Source of the DNA: Kitasatospora sp. NBC_00240
Lineage (GTDB): Bacteria > Actinomycetota > Actinomycetes > Streptomycetales > Streptomycetaceae
NCBI RefSeq assembly: GCF_026342405.1
Contig: NZ_JAPEMU010000005.1
Span: forward strand, 1-64,000
DNA: 64,000 nucleotides
Direction of reading: 5' to 3'
Part shown: piece after piece, positions 25,084 through 33,769 of the stretch
Position numbering within the stretch: position 1 is the first letter of the stretch
Layout of the letters: the number at the start of each line of letters is the position of its first letter
Program-made: the position numbers and the translations under genes
The notes under the pieces: model-generated
What the model was told of the DNA's origin: nothing
Database searches by the model: none
What the model saw: only the letters and a program-made list of their open reading frames with translations

Positions 25084-25881
25084 CTAGGACTTGGTCTCTG
25101 GGTCGGAAGCCCCGGAGCCTCTCCGGTGCAAGTACGGGGGGAGCAGGGTGTATCGGTTGCAGAGTGTGTAGCCCTTGGGTGCCAATGGGGCCACTTTGGA
25201 GGACTTCCTGGCGTCCGCCAGACCCTTCTTCACGAGCTCCTTGAGGCCGCGCTCGGCGGTGTCGGCTGACCATCCGTACCACTTGGGTGTGCGCTCCAGA
25301 GGCAGCTCGACGTCTGGGCGTTCACAGCTCAGGACGAGGAGCATGGCGAGTGCAGGTAGACCGAGAGTGTGGATCAGTTGGTCGTCCCAGACCTCATGGG
25401 GGATCTTGAAGTAGGCGTCGCGGTTGTCACGTCCGGGACGTGTGTAGGAGTCCCCGCTTCCGTCCTCGCGGAGAAGCGTCACCTGGATGCGGTGGTTACC
25501 GGGGACTCGTTCGTAGGTGATGAGACGACGGTCCTGCAGGCGGGTGAGGATCTTTGTCACTGCAGCGCGGGCAGCGTCGTCCTCGGCGGTCTCAGTGGCG
25601 TGAAGGGCCCGCGCCCATACCGAGCTGTTCAAGGTGGTAGTCCAGCCGTCGTCGCCCGAACTGGTGATCGCAATGATGAACAGGTAAGCCCGCAGGGCGC
25701 GGACGTCCCGGCCCTTGACGAACTCGGCAAGCACGCTCTTACGGTCCTTGACCCTGGGCGGCCGTTGCACGAAGTCCCTACGGACCGGCACGAAGGCGCG
25801 GATGGCTTTCTGAGCCAGGAGCACCTTCTGGGTCTCCAGAGCGGACGCTCGCTCTGGCTTCTCTGATGTCGCGGTGGTCAC
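25084..25881 (-). CDS. Winged-helix DNA-binding protein, unknown role
   Basis: 265 residues. Two helix-rich modules look like tandem winged helices: RALRAYLFIIAITSSG through ILTRLQDRRLITYERV with a wing IQVTLLRED, and LGLPALAMLLVLSCE through WYGWSADTAERGLKELVKKG. The basic stretch VRRDFVQRPPRVKDRK precedes them. The layout recalls plasmid replication initiators or phage-like regulators but no family can be named. It precedes the tail-anchored protein gene on the same strand. Two direct GACTGTTRCGT repeats lie upstream. Confidence 0.6.
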   Translation of the reverse strand: MTTATSEKPERASALETQKVLLAQKAIRAFVPVRRDFVQRPPRVKDRKSVLAEFVKGRDVRALRAYLFIIAITSSGDDGWTTTLNSSVWARALHATETAEDDAARAAVTKILTRLQDRRLITYERVPGNHRIQVTLLREDGSGDSYTRPGRDNRDAYFKIPHEVWDDQLIHTLGLPALAMLLVLSCERPDVELPLERTPKWYGWSADTAERGLKELVKKGLADARKSSKVAPLAPKGYTLCNRYTLLPPYLHRRGSGASDPETKS

Positions 25882-25920
25882 GGTGGCGATACTGGCAGGC
25901 TCGGCCCGGCGACCTCAACT

Positions 25921-25945
25921 GACTGTTACGTAAAGACTGTTGCGT
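25921..25945. promoter_or_regulatory. Direct repeat upstream of the 25084 gene
   Basis: GACTGTTACGT (25921-25931) and GACTGTTGCGT (25935-25945) are 14 bp apart, about 40 bp upstream of the 25881 start. They may be operator half-sites for the winged-helix protein. The region is AT-richer than its surroundings. Confidence 0.5.
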
Positions 25946-26062
25946 CAGCGGTAGCTATGGAATGACCTCGTAATAGCTGCGATGTGTATGACGCTAGCGA
26001 CGTCGATGCGACATCCACGATGTCGGACTGGGCGCGCGGCCCCTCAGCGAAGGAAGACCTCC

Positions 26063-26335
26063 ATGCCGGCGAAGGTCTTACCGTCGAAGAGCGGTTGCAA
26101 GCGCGTCGTCTTGCCTGATTTTGGCCAAGTCATGGACCGGCACGCGGCCGACGAGCAGGCGCTGGCCATGACTTGCGGGGAGTGCCGGCAGCTGACCGAC
26201 TGGAACCCCACGTCGTTCTGCGGCTGGGCCTGCTACGACGCTCGGCCGCGCGATCCGGCGAGCGCGCCGCTCGCCCTCTCCTACTTCTTCGGCCTCGGGC
26301 CGCCCACCCTCCTGGAGCACCCCCGCGACCCCTGA
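26063..26335 (+). CDS. Small four-cysteine protein
   Basis: 90 residues from ATG at 26063, preceded by GAAGGAAG. The core CGECRQLTDWNPTSFCGWAC provides a C-x2-C / C-x3-C set able to bind zinc. The C-terminus (ALSYFFGLGPPTLLEHPRDP) is hydrophobic and proline-rich. An upstream in-frame start at 25982 lacks a ribosome site. No family recognised. Confidence 0.55.
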   Translation: MPAKVLPSKSGCKRVVLPDFGQVMDRHAADEQALAMTCGECRQLTDWNPTSFCGWACYDARPRDPASAPLALSYFFGLGPPTLLEHPRDP

Positions 26336-26385
26336 CCGCCCGGCCGCCGCCCAGGCGGACCGCCGGGAGGGCCGGCGTGGGCGGC

Positions 26386-27411
26386 TCACGGTGCGGCCCG
26401 GTGGCGGGCCAGCCCGGCCGGCCGGGCCTTCGCCCTGGTGAGGGCGCCCGGGTGCACGGTGCCGCTGCCCCAGCGCCGGTTGGCCCGGTCGATCACCGGT
26501 TCCAGCACCCGCCTGTCCTCCGTCGTCGCGTCCAGGGTGAGCTGGACGAAGGCACGCTCGGCCGCCACCAGGGTCCCGACGCGGGCGGTGACGGCGCGGA
26601 TGCGGGCCCGCTGCAGAGCGAGCGCCCCGTACAAGGCGTACAGGGTGTCCTGGAGGACGGGGGTGTGAGCGGTCGGTTCGCGCAGGGTCCGGGAGCGGGT
26701 CGTCGTGCTGCGGTCCGCGTAGATGATCTGCAGCTCCACCGTGCGGGCGCTCCTGCCGGCGACGCGCAGCCGGGCGCCGAGGTCGCCCGCCAGGGCAAGG
26801 AGTGCCTGGCGGACCTGATCGGGATCGAGGACGTCGTGCTCGAAGCGGCGGGTGGCGGCGATGCTCGCGGGCGGGCCGGCCGGCGCGACGGTGCGGAGGT
26901 CGATGCCGTGCGCGCGCTGGTGCAGGAGGCGGCCGGTGCTGCCGCCCGCGACCCGCTGGAGGGTTGCAGGCGGCAGGTCGGCGAGGTCGCCGACCTGTCC
27001 GATCCCGTAGCGGCGAAGGCTGCGGGCGAGCACCGGGCTCACCCCCGGCAGGGTCTCCACCGGCCGCGCCCGCAGGAACGCCTCGACGGCCGCGGGGTCG
27101 GGGTCCAGGACGTGGACCTCGCCCGGGGCGCAGGTCTCGGCGGCCATCGTGGCCAGCATCCGGTTCGGGCCGGCGCCGATCGCCGCGGTGAGGCCGTAGC
27201 GGGCGAGCAGCCGGGTCTGCAGCAGATCCGCAAGGCCCGCCGGGGTCCGGCCGAAATACGCGAGGGCGCCGGTGACGTCCATCAGCGCGCCGTCCGGCGG
27301 CAGGGCCTGCACCACCGGCGAGACGTCCGCCAGCACCGTGAACAGCTGCCCGTACACCTCGAACGACACCCCGGGGACGCGCAGGTGCAGGATCGCCCGG
27401 TCGCGGGTCAT
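26386..27411 (-). CDS. Fingerless, probably inactive Y-family polymerase relative (ImuB/DinB-like)
   Basis: 341 residues. The palm-thumb part of a Y-family polymerase is recognisable: ALMDVTGALAYFGRTPAG (the DinB LDVT strand), YGLTAAIGAGPNRMLATMAA (the DinB ...GIAPNKFLAK motif), then the helix-hairpin-helix region ETLPGVSPVLARSLRRYGI with VGDLADLPPATL, and a little-finger-like end. The N-terminal fingers region of about 60-70 residues is missing, including the first catalytic Asp, and the S-x-DE motif reads PPDGALMD, with Glu replaced by Gly. The protein should therefore not polymerise, as in ImuB, which is an adaptor that needs the sliding clamp. The start overlaps the stop of the 27408 gene (ATGA), so the two are translationally coupled and share the SOS box. 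Confidence 0.85.
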   Translation of the reverse strand: MTRDRAILHLRVPGVSFEVYGQLFTVLADVSPVVQALPPDGALMDVTGALAYFGRTPAGLADLLQTRLLARYGLTAAIGAGPNRMLATMAAETCAPGEVHVLDPDPAAVEAFLRARPVETLPGVSPVLARSLRRYGIGQVGDLADLPPATLQRVAGGSTGRLLHQRAHGIDLRTVAPAGPPASIAATRRFEHDVLDPDQVRQALLALAGDLGARLRVAGRSARTVELQIIYADRSTTTRSRTLREPTAHTPVLQDTLYALYGALALQRARIRAVTARVGTLVAAERAFVQLTLDATTEDRRVLEPVIDRANRRWGSGTVHPGALTRAKARPAGLARHRAAP

Positions 27412-27872
27412 CCCGCCCGCCCCGCACCGCGCCGCAGGCCGGCCCCCGCATCGGAGCCCACGCGTCCCGCAGGGACGCCCGGGCCCCCGATGGCGCTGTG
27501 GCTGTCCGCCGGTCGCGCCCCGGAGCGCGGCACCCCGGAAGTCCCGCCCCGGGTACCGGCGAGCGCGTCCGTGGAGCGGGGCGCTTGGCGGACGGTTGCC
27601 GGGTCGTAGAGCACCCAGGCCCGCTCGCCCGACCCGGCGCCCCAGCGGAGCAGCGCGATCCAGCGGGTCGAGCCGTGGTGCAGGCGCCAGCGCTCCACCA
27701 CCGCCGGCCGCCAGCGGCCGCCGAGCCGGACCTCCACCCGCCGCCAGCGTGCCTCCGCCGCCCAGGTGCGGCCCGGCCCGGACAGCAGCTCCCGCGGCGC
27801 GAGCACCACGTCCGCCGACTGCGGCTCGGGGCGGCCAGGGCGGGGGCGGGAAAGCGGAACGGAGGTGGTCAC
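27408..27872 (-). CDS. SOS-controlled small protein coupled to the polymerase relative
   Basis: 154 residues from GTG at 27872, chosen because a LexA-type box ends 11 bp upstream and would otherwise be inside the gene. The core RWRRVEVRLGGRWRPAVVER, then IALLRWGAGSGERAWVLYDP, is shared with the protein at 11973-12371. The C-terminal third is Gly/Pro/Arg-rich. The stop overlaps the start of the downstream polymerase-like gene by 4 bp. An accessory role in an ImuA/ImuB-like mutasome is inferred from coupling; no RecA-like fold is seen, so it is not ImuA. Confidence 0.75.
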   Translation of the reverse strand: MTTSVPLSRPRPGRPEPQSADVVLAPRELLSGPGRTWAAEARWRRVEVRLGGRWRPAVVERWRLHHGSTRWIALLRWGAGSGERAWVLYDPATVRQAPRSTDALAGTRGGTSGVPRSGARPADSHSAIGGPGVPAGRVGSDAGAGLRRGAGRAG

Positions 27873-27882
27873 CAATCCAGTA

Positions 27883-27898
27883 TCGAACATGCATTCGA
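27883..27898. promoter_or_regulatory. LexA-type SOS box (one mismatch)
   Basis: TCGAACATGCATTCGA differs from TCGAAC-N4-GTTCGA at one position. It sits 11 bp upstream of the GTG at 27872 and 150 bp upstream of the divergent ku start. Confidence 0.8.
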
Positions 27899-28047
27899 AC
27901 GAGGGCAAGTGCCTTACTCGGCGTGTCCTCGCAGGTCACAGGGCGGAGCGGGGCTGGCGCGCGGCGGTCCGGGGTGGCACAACTGGAGAGGAGGGGGATC
28001 CCGCCACGGACGCCGGCTGCCGGTGTCCCGTTCGAGAGGAGAGCGCC

Positions 28048-29235
28048 GTGGCGCGTCCCATCTGGAGCGGGATCCTGAGCTTCGGCCTGGTCTCCGTCCC
28101 CGTCTCGCTGTACGCGGCGACCGAGAACCACACCGTCGCGTTCCGGCAGATCCAGCGCGGCACCTCCGACCGGGTGCGCAACAAGCGGGTGAACGAGCGC
28201 ACCGGCGAGGAGGTCGCCTTCGGCGACATCGTGAAGGGCTTCGAGCTCGCCGAGGGCGAGTACGTCGTCGTCGAGCCGGACGAGCTGGACCGGATCACCC
28301 CCGGCCGCTCGAAGACGATAGAGATCACCGGGTTCGTCGACCTGGAGCAGGTCGAGCCGATCTACTTCGACACCACCTACTACCTCGGCCCCAAGGGCAA
28401 GGAGTACGGCAAGGTCTACACCCTCCTGCAGCGCGCCCTGGAGAAGGCCAACCGGGCCGGCATCGCGATGTTCTCCATGCGCGGCAAGGAGTACCTCACC
28501 GCCGTCCGCTCCGAGAACGGCATCCTCACCGCCCACACCATGCACTTCGCCGACGAGGTCCGCGATCCCCACTCGGAGATCCCCACCCTCCCGGCGGCCG
28601 GCAGCGACACCGCCGAAGTTTCCGACCGGGAGCTAGCCATGGCCGAGCAGCTCGTCGACATGCTCGCCGTCGAGTGGAAGCCGGAGGACTACCGCGACAC
28701 CTTCGAGGAGAAGGTGCACGAGCTGATCGCCGCGAAGCAGGCCGGCCAGGAGGTCACCGCCCCCGAGGCGGCGCCGGCGCCGAGCAACGTGCTCGACCTG
28801 ATGGACATCCTCGGCCGCAGCCTGGAGAGCGCCAAGACCGCCGGCAGCGGCAGTGCGGCCAAGGCCGACGATGCCAAGGCGGTCGCCGGGGCCGGCGCGA
28901 AGAGCGCGGCCGCGAAGGCGAAGAGCCGCGCGGCGGAAGCCGGGAGCAAGGCCGGCGCCGCAGCCGACCGTGCCTCCACCGGGCACCGGCCCAAGGACAC
29001 CGGGGGCAAGAAGAGCACCTCCACCCGGGCCCGGCCGGCGACCAGCGCCACCGGCAAGAAGACCGGCACCGCGGCCGGCCGCCGGAAGGAGGACCTGTCC
29101 GGGCTGACGAAGAGTGAGCTGTACAAGAAGGCCACTGCCGCCCACCTCCCCCACCGCTCCACCATGACCCGCGACCAACTCCAGACCGCCCTGGAAAAGA
29201 CCGGCCACGGCCGACACCTTCACAGCGCCTCCTGA
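28048..29235 (+). CDS. ku: Ku homodimeric DNA end-binding protein
   Basis: 395 residues from GTG at 28048, with GAGAGGAGAG upstream. MARPIWSGILSFGLVSVPVS is the standard bacterial Ku start, followed by IQRGTSDRVRNKRVNERTGE, the bridge region YLGPKGKEYGKVYTLLQRAL and VDMLAVEWKPEDYRDTFEEK. After about residue 255 an Ala/Lys-rich low-complexity tail leads to a SAP-like end (LSGLTKSELYKKATAAHLP). Bacterial Ku binds double-strand ends and recruits LigD for end joining; no ligD is present in the window. Lysine-rich tails help DNA threading and ligase stimulation in mycobacteria. A linear replicon would give Ku an obvious job. It is divergent from the SOS operon. Confidence 0.95.
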   Translation: MARPIWSGILSFGLVSVPVSLYAATENHTVAFRQIQRGTSDRVRNKRVNERTGEEVAFGDIVKGFELAEGEYVVVEPDELDRITPGRSKTIEITGFVDLEQVEPIYFDTTYYLGPKGKEYGKVYTLLQRALEKANRAGIAMFSMRGKEYLTAVRSENGILTAHTMHFADEVRDPHSEIPTLPAAGSDTAEVSDRELAMAEQLVDMLAVEWKPEDYRDTFEEKVHELIAAKQAGQEVTAPEAAPAPSNVLDLMDILGRSLESAKTAGSGSAAKADDAKAVAGAGAKSAAAKAKSRAAEAGSKAGAAADRASTGHRPKDTGGKKSTSTRARPATSATGKKTGTAAGRRKEDLSGLTKSELYKKATAAHLPHRSTMTRDQLQTALEKTGHGRHLHSAS

Positions 29236-29343
29236 CCACCGGCCGGCCCGGCCGGTATTGCCCGCCCGGGCCCGGCCCGCTGCGACGCTGTACTTGTCGC
29301 TGGCCGGCCGTGACCGGCACGGGTTCGGGCGGGTTGAGCAGGC

Positions 29344-29862
29344 ATGACGAACGAGGACCCTAGCCCCGACCGCGGCCCCCTCCCGCCGGCCCGCACCGCG
29401 ACCGCCCTCGCGGACCGCCCGCAGGACCAGGCACTGCTGGTGGTGCGCCGGGCAGCGGCGTGCGGGGAGCTGGCCGAGGAGTGGCTGCGAACCCTGGCCG
29501 GGCGGCGGCCCTGGACGGAGACGGGCGCGGTCCTCATCGACATGGCGCACGCCGTCGGCGAAGTCCTGGGGCGGTACGCCCTCACGGACCAGCCCGCCGG
29601 CCAGGATGAGACGGACAGGCTGGGCAGGCGCCTGGACCTGTACTTCAGCCCCGCAGGCTGCCTCCTCGCACCACTCACCAACCACCATGAGCCCCTGAGC
29701 GACCCGGAGCTGGCCACCGTGCTGCTCCTGACCGGCTGCGCCCGCACCGCACTCGCCATGACCACCATCGCCTGGGAGCGGGACCTGCCCGCCCTGCTCA
29801 CGGTCATGGAATTCGCCCTCGACCAGGCCGGCCCGGCCGCCGGGTGCGCTGATGGCGAATGA
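29344..29862 (+). CDS. Hypothetical helical protein
   Basis: 172 residues, soluble, helical, with a Leu/Ala-rich core (LLVVRRAAACGELAEEWLRT; ALTDQPAGQDETDRLGRRLD; AMTTIAWERDLPALLTVMEF). No motif or family recognised. It overlaps the following gene at 29852 by 11 bp, so the two should be translated together. It begins 109 bp after ku on the same strand and could be read through from it. Confidence 0.6.
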   Translation: MTNEDPSPDRGPLPPARTATALADRPQDQALLVVRRAAACGELAEEWLRTLAGRRPWTETGAVLIDMAHAVGEVLGRYALTDQPAGQDETDRLGRRLDLYFSPAGCLLAPLTNHHEPLSDPELATVLLLTGCARTALAMTTIAWERDLPALLTVMEFALDQAGPAAGCADGE

Positions 29863-30184
29863 CCTGGTCGGGCTGCCACGCGCATCGCGGGAGAACCACC
29901 CGGTGACCAGCAACAGCGCCTCCCGGCCAGGACAGCGCGGCCTGACCGCCCTCATCCCCCAACGCCCCGAGGACTCCAGCCCCGGCCAACGCGCCGCCGC
30001 CCAGATGCTGGCCCTGCGCGAGGTCACCCTGCCCGCCGCCGTCCTCGCGGCCGCCGCCGAACTCCTCGCCGAGAAACTCGACCACGAGAGCGACCCCGTC
30101 ACCCGCGAAGCCACCGCCGCCGTCCTCGCCCGCCTCCACAACGCCGTCGACCAGGTCCACCCCCGCCCAGAACACCGACGCTGA
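29852..30184 (+). CDS. Small helical hypothetical protein
   Basis: 110 residues from ATG at 29852, overlapping the previous gene by 11 bp. After a polar, probably disordered N-terminus, the rest is a helical pair: AAAQMLALREVTLPAAVLAA and AAELLAEKLDHESDPVTREA. No catalytic or metal motif. Function unknown; coupling to the 29344 product suggests a complex. Confidence 0.55.
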   Translation: MANDLVGLPRASRENHPVTSNSASRPGQRGLTALIPQRPEDSSPGQRAAAQMLALREVTLPAAVLAAAAELLAEKLDHESDPVTREATAAVLARLHNAVDQVHPRPEHRR

Positions 30185-30266
30185 CCGCCCGCCATGGCTC
30201 GGTCGCGGTCGAGGCAGCGGTGGATCACTGTCCTCGAAGGCGGGCCGGCCTCGATCCGCAGCTGGC

Positions 30267-30764
30267 CTACCTGACCGGCCTGTCGCCGTCGCCCACGGTC
30301 ATTTGCCGTCCGGCCGCCCTGGAAGCGGCGATAGCCGAAGCCGAGCGTTGCTGAGGGCGACGGGCGGGCAGGACGCGCAGCCGGCCGGTGGTCTCGGCGA
30401 TCTGCTCCTCGTCCAGTTGGAGTCCCTCCCGCAGAAGCATCTCGTCGCTGACGTCAGCAGGGATAGTCCGCAGCAGGGGCCGGACGGGGGTGGTGGCGGT
30501 GTGACGGGCGAGGTGGTGCTTGAGGAGAGGCCAGGCGTAGCCGGCGACGTTGGAGCTGGCCAGGGCTTGTCCCCAGTGGATGACGAGATCGCCGAGCGCT
30601 TTCTGGACGACGTGGTCGGCCTGGTGCTCGTCGCCGGTGTGCAGGAGGGCGTAGGAGAGGTAGCGGGGCCGGTGGAGTTCGCAGAACGCGAGGAATTCCA
30701 TGGGAAGGCTGATCGTCGCGGGGGTTCGGGAGGCGGCGGGGTCGGCGTACCGGGCGGCGTTCAT
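30267..30764 (-). CDS. Truncated sigma-factor-like (region 2) protein
   Basis: 165 residues from ATG at 30764 with GGAAGGGAG upstream. Residues 20-95 resemble ECF sigma region 2: LPMEFLAFCELHRPRYLSYA, then LLHTGDEHQADHVVQKALGD and WGQALASSNVAGYAWPLLKH. The -10 recognition helix pattern is weak and no region 4 helix-turn-helix follows; the C-terminus (ETTGRLRVLPARRPQQRS) is basic and disordered. It may be a decayed or repurposed sigma factor, perhaps binding RNA polymerase without directing initiation. It follows the zinc-ribbon/HTH gene at 30828 on the same strand. Confidence 0.55.
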   Translation of the reverse strand: MNAARYADPAASRTPATISLPMEFLAFCELHRPRYLSYALLHTGDEHQADHVVQKALGDLVIHWGQALASSNVAGYAWPLLKHHLARHTATTPVRPLLRTIPADVSDEMLLREGLQLDEEQIAETTGRLRVLPARRPQQRSASAIAASRAAGRQMTVGDGDRPVR

Positions 30765-30827
30765 GGTGGTTCTCCCTTCCTGGTGTTGGGCGGGTGCGGG
30801 CGAATCGCCGGGTGGAGTGCCTGGTAG

Positions 30828-32072
30828 TCAGCCGAAGGAGCCTGCGGGCGGCGAGCAGGCGGCGGTGCCTGTGCGGACCGCGGTGGCGTGCTCGGTAGGA
30901 GCCGGGTGGAACGTGGCCGCGGCCTGGCACTGGGCCTGATTCCACAGCGGCTGCAGGTCAGCGGACTGTCCGTGCAGGACGGTGACGACCTGGTCGACGA
31001 CGCTCCAGTCGGGAACCCGGCCGCTCTCCAGCAGGGCCGTGACGTCGCGGGTGCGCAGGCGCCCCTTTGCCATCTTGCAGATCACCGACGGGGTCGGCCG
31101 GGCAGCGGCGAGGTGGAGGTCGGAGACGATGTCGTGCAGGGTCGCCGCCGCGTCTTGCGCGCGGGCGTCGGCGCGGGGCTGGAGCGGGGTGCCGCGTGCG
31201 GCCTCCCACAGGCCGCGCAGGGAGGAGGCGTCCGCGTCGCAGGCGGCAGCCAGGCTGCGGACGACCTGCCAGGAGGGAAGGCGCTCCCCGGCGAGGAGGC
31301 GGGTGACGTAGGACGGCGAGATGCCGGCGTCGCGGGCGAGAACGCGCAGGGTTTTGCCGCCGGCGCGCTGCAGTTGTGAGAGAGCTGTCGTCAGCAGCCG
31401 GGCGGCTTCGCCGGGATTCGTCGGGGGCGGGACCTGGGATTGCTCCTGAGGGTGGGCGCCTGCACTGTCCTGGCCGGGGCCGGCGGACCCGCCGCGCTGC
31501 GCGTCGCCCGGCTGGGCCGGGGCCCGGCGCGGCTCGGCAGTCCGAGGTCGGGGTGCGCGGCGCAGGGCCCTGGCCGAGGTGGGGGGTGCGACGGGACGGC
31601 GGGGCGCGCTGATGCGCCAGGTAGCGAGGATCTTGTCGACGTTCTGGGCGGGCCAGCGCTTGCGGGCGGTGTCCTCGCTGACGAACAGCGCGGTGCCGAC
31701 CTGGGCCCAGCTCGCCTGTCGCTCGCGGGACTGCTCCACGACGGCGGCGCCGAGGGCCTCGTAGACGCTGCCGAGGTCGCGGTAGGCCTGCAGGGCCACG
31801 GTGTTAGAGGACGGCTCGGGCAGGCAGGCGAGGTCGATGAGCGCGTGCAGGCGCGCGATCATGTCCTGGCCTACGGCGGCGACCTGTCGGCCGTCGCTGA
31901 CGGCCCGGCGCACCTCACGGGGGTGGGGGCTGACGGGGGCGCCGGCCGCGCGGCTCGCGGAGATGCGGCAGTCGCGGGAGCAGAAGACGGCCGGGCGCCC
32001 GATGGTGCCGCGCGGGAACGGCTTGCCGCAGCTGCGGCACAGGGACTCGTTGGGGGCCGGTTCAGTGGTCAC
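30828..32072 (-). CDS. Zinc-ribbon plus Xre-type helix-turn-helix regulator
   Basis: 414 residues. N-terminal zinc ribbon, CRSCGKPFPRGTIGRPAVFC then SRDCRISASR (12-42), of the same type as the 6390-7658 protein. A middle helical domain contains RERQASWAQVGTALFVSEDT, an HTH-like unit. After a Pro/Arg-rich linker comes an Xre-like helix-turn-helix, LRVLARDAGISPSYVTRLLA, and then a second, related segment (TPSVICKMAKGRLRTRDVTA). Probably a DNA-binding regulator of plasmid functions. GTG start at 32072. Confidence 0.65.
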   Translation of the reverse strand: MTTEPAPNESLCRSCGKPFPRGTIGRPAVFCSRDCRISASRAAGAPVSPHPREVRRAVSDGRQVAAVGQDMIARLHALIDLACLPEPSSNTVALQAYRDLGSVYEALGAAVVEQSRERQASWAQVGTALFVSEDTARKRWPAQNVDKILATWRISAPRRPVAPPTSARALRRAPRPRTAEPRRAPAQPGDAQRGGSAGPGQDSAGAHPQEQSQVPPPTNPGEAARLLTTALSQLQRAGGKTLRVLARDAGISPSYVTRLLAGERLPSWQVVRSLAAACDADASSLRGLWEAARGTPLQPRADARAQDAAATLHDIVSDLHLAAARPTPSVICKMAKGRLRTRDVTALLESGRVPDWSVVDQVVTVLHGQSADLQPLWNQAQCQAAATFHPAPTEHATAVRTGTAACSPPAGSFG

Positions 32073-32246
32073 GGGGGTCGTCCTTGCCTGTCTCGTACCT
32101 CTGCACGAGGTACGGACACTGACGGGTGGTGTGGGGTTGTCGCCGCTGTGTCAGCGGTCGGAATGCTGCGCCGGGGACTTCGATCACCGGCGGGCGGGCC
32201 CGCGGGGCGCCGGCCAAGACGGCGCGGCGCCCTGCGGGCGCCGGTG

Positions 32247-32528
32247 TCAGCTCGCGCGGGCCCGGCGGATCGCCAGGTAGGAGCGGTCGGCGATGCCCGC
32301 TAGCGCCAGCACCAGGCCCGCCGCGGCGGCCGTCGGCTCCAGGCCCCAGATCAGGATGACGCCGATCGCGGGCAGGGCGACGAAGGCGCCCAGCGTCAGA
32401 TTTACCGCGTAGTCAACGCCGTTGGAGGTTTCCGCGCTCCCCCACTGCGGCATGTATGCCGTGTTACGGTCGGGACGGCGGTTGAGCAGCACGTTTGGCC
32501 GTCGGGCCGCACTGCGATTCAGGGACAT
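32247..32528 (-). CDS. Small two-TM membrane protein
   Basis: 93 residues. A basic, soluble N-terminus is followed by two hydrophobic helices (VNLTLGAFVALPAIGVILIW and PTAAAAGLVLALAGIADRSY), ending in RRARAS, so both ends are probably cytoplasmic. No family recognised. A 12-bp stem-loop lies in its leader at 32558-32602. Function unknown; similar small membrane proteins abound in streptomycete transfer regions. Confidence 0.55.
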   Translation of the reverse strand: MSLNRSAARRPNVLLNRRPDRNTAYMPQWGSAETSNGVDYAVNLTLGAFVALPAIGVILIWGLEPTAAAAGLVLALAGIADRSYLAIRRARAS

Positions 32529-32557
32529 GCGTTCTCCTGGGTCGGGTATCCGGTGAT

Positions 32558-32602
32558 GAGGGGCCCTGCGCTCAGTTGGTAGCTGCCGTAGCAGGGCCTC
32601 TC
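32558..32602. promoter_or_regulatory. Stem-loop in the leader of the 32247 gene
   Basis: GAGGGGCCCTGC (32558-32569) pairs with GCAGGGCCTCTC (32591-32602), one mismatch in 12, around a 21-nt loop. It could be a terminator of minus-strand transcription from upstream or a 5' leader structure. The rest of 32529-33082 has no supported gene. Confidence 0.45.
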
Positions 32603-33082
32603 AACCGGGACCTTAGCCGCCCACGCGGACTCCCTGTGCCTTTTCTGTTACGCAGCGGCATCTTTCCCGGTCTCCATATGAAAGCCAGAAAACCGGAAGT
32701 GCTGATTCCGCGACAGAAACCCGCACGTCAGCGCCCCAAGATCCAGTCCAGTAGCGGCGAAGGCCCCGTGCCTCGCTCTGGCGAAGCGCCACCAAACGCC
32801 ACCCCCCGCCACACGCACCCCTCCGGTGCCCGGCGGAACGCACCACGGCGCGGGGGCCGACCCACTGCTGAGTGCCCAGGTGCCGGAATTCGCACCGGGA
32901 CGACAGCACCCCACCGGCTTCGGCCTCCCCGCCTCCGCCGGCGGCCAGGCCGAAGCCGCCGGTCCCTTCGGGATCCGGCCGCCCATCGTGCTGGTCGTCC
33001 GCACGGTGAGCCGCCCAACCCGTCGCTGCTCGCGGGCCCTCCTGCTCCGCCGCACGACTCCCGGTGCCGGCAGGATTCCCGC

Positions 33083-33769
33083 TCACGGCGCCGGCCGTCC
33101 GAAGGCCCGCCTCCGCGCCCCGTCCCGCAGGCCCAGAAGATCGTTCAGGGCGACACCCTGTTCGGCCCAGGCGCGCAGCCGGTCGCGGTCGACCCAGTGG
33201 ATCTGGTGCTTGTCGCCCCAGGTCTTGGCATCGCGGGTGAAGGTGCCGTTGGTGACGACGACGGCGATGTCGGCGCGGTGGGCAGGGCCGGCTGTCCCCT
33301 TCACCTGGTACATCACCTGGGAGCCGACCTTGCCGCCGACCTTGGTGTGCTTGGCCTGCAGGACAATCCGTCCGCGCCGCGGGTGGCGGCCGATGACGTC
33401 GGCGGCCTGGTCGCCCTGCTGGCCGACCTGGCGGGCCGACCAGCCGTCGCGGATCAGCAGGTCGCGCAGCGCGAACTCGAACTGCCGGTCCGACAGGGCA
33501 TCGACCTCGGCCAGGGTCAGCCGAAGCCTCGCCAGCCGCTCGCCGCGCCTGCGCTGCGCCGCGGCCCGGCGCAGGCGGATCACCACAGCGACGACCAGCG
33601 CGCACCCCGCCGCCACCACAAGGAGCGGCCAAGCTCCGAGCAGAACCCGCCCCACGGCCAGGACCATGCGCAGCACCAGCACCGCGCCCGCGAGCGCGAC
33701 GATGCCGGCCGCGACGTGCTCGACAGGGCCACGCGGTCTGCGGAACCGGCTGCGGCGCCTGGTCGTCAC
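33083..33769 (-). CDS. Membrane-anchored Mrr-type restriction endonuclease-like protein
   Basis: 228 residues from GTG at 33769. Two N-terminal hydrophobic segments (HVAAGIVALAGAVLVLRMVL; LLGAWPLLVVAAGCALVVAV) are followed by a helical linker and an Mrr-like PD-(D/E)XK domain: DRQFEFALRDLLIRDGWSAR, QGDQAADVIG supplying the Asp, RIVLQAKHTK supplying Q-x-K, and IAVVVTNGTFTRDAKTWGDK with the final helix. Mrr-family nucleases often cut modified or foreign DNA; membrane-tethered versions occur in actinobacteria and could act on DNA entering the cell. The start overlaps the stop of the 33766 gene (GTGA), implying coupled translation. Confidence 0.8.
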   Translation of the reverse strand: MTTRRRSRFRRPRGPVEHVAAGIVALAGAVLVLRMVLAVGRVLLGAWPLLVVAAGCALVVAVVIRLRRAAAQRRRGERLARLRLTLAEVDALSDRQFEFALRDLLIRDGWSARQVGQQGDQAADVIGRHPRRGRIVLQAKHTKVGGKVGSQVMYQVKGTAGPAHRADIAVVVTNGTFTRDAKTWGDKHQIHWVDRDRLRAWAEQGVALNDLLGLRDGARRRAFGRPAP

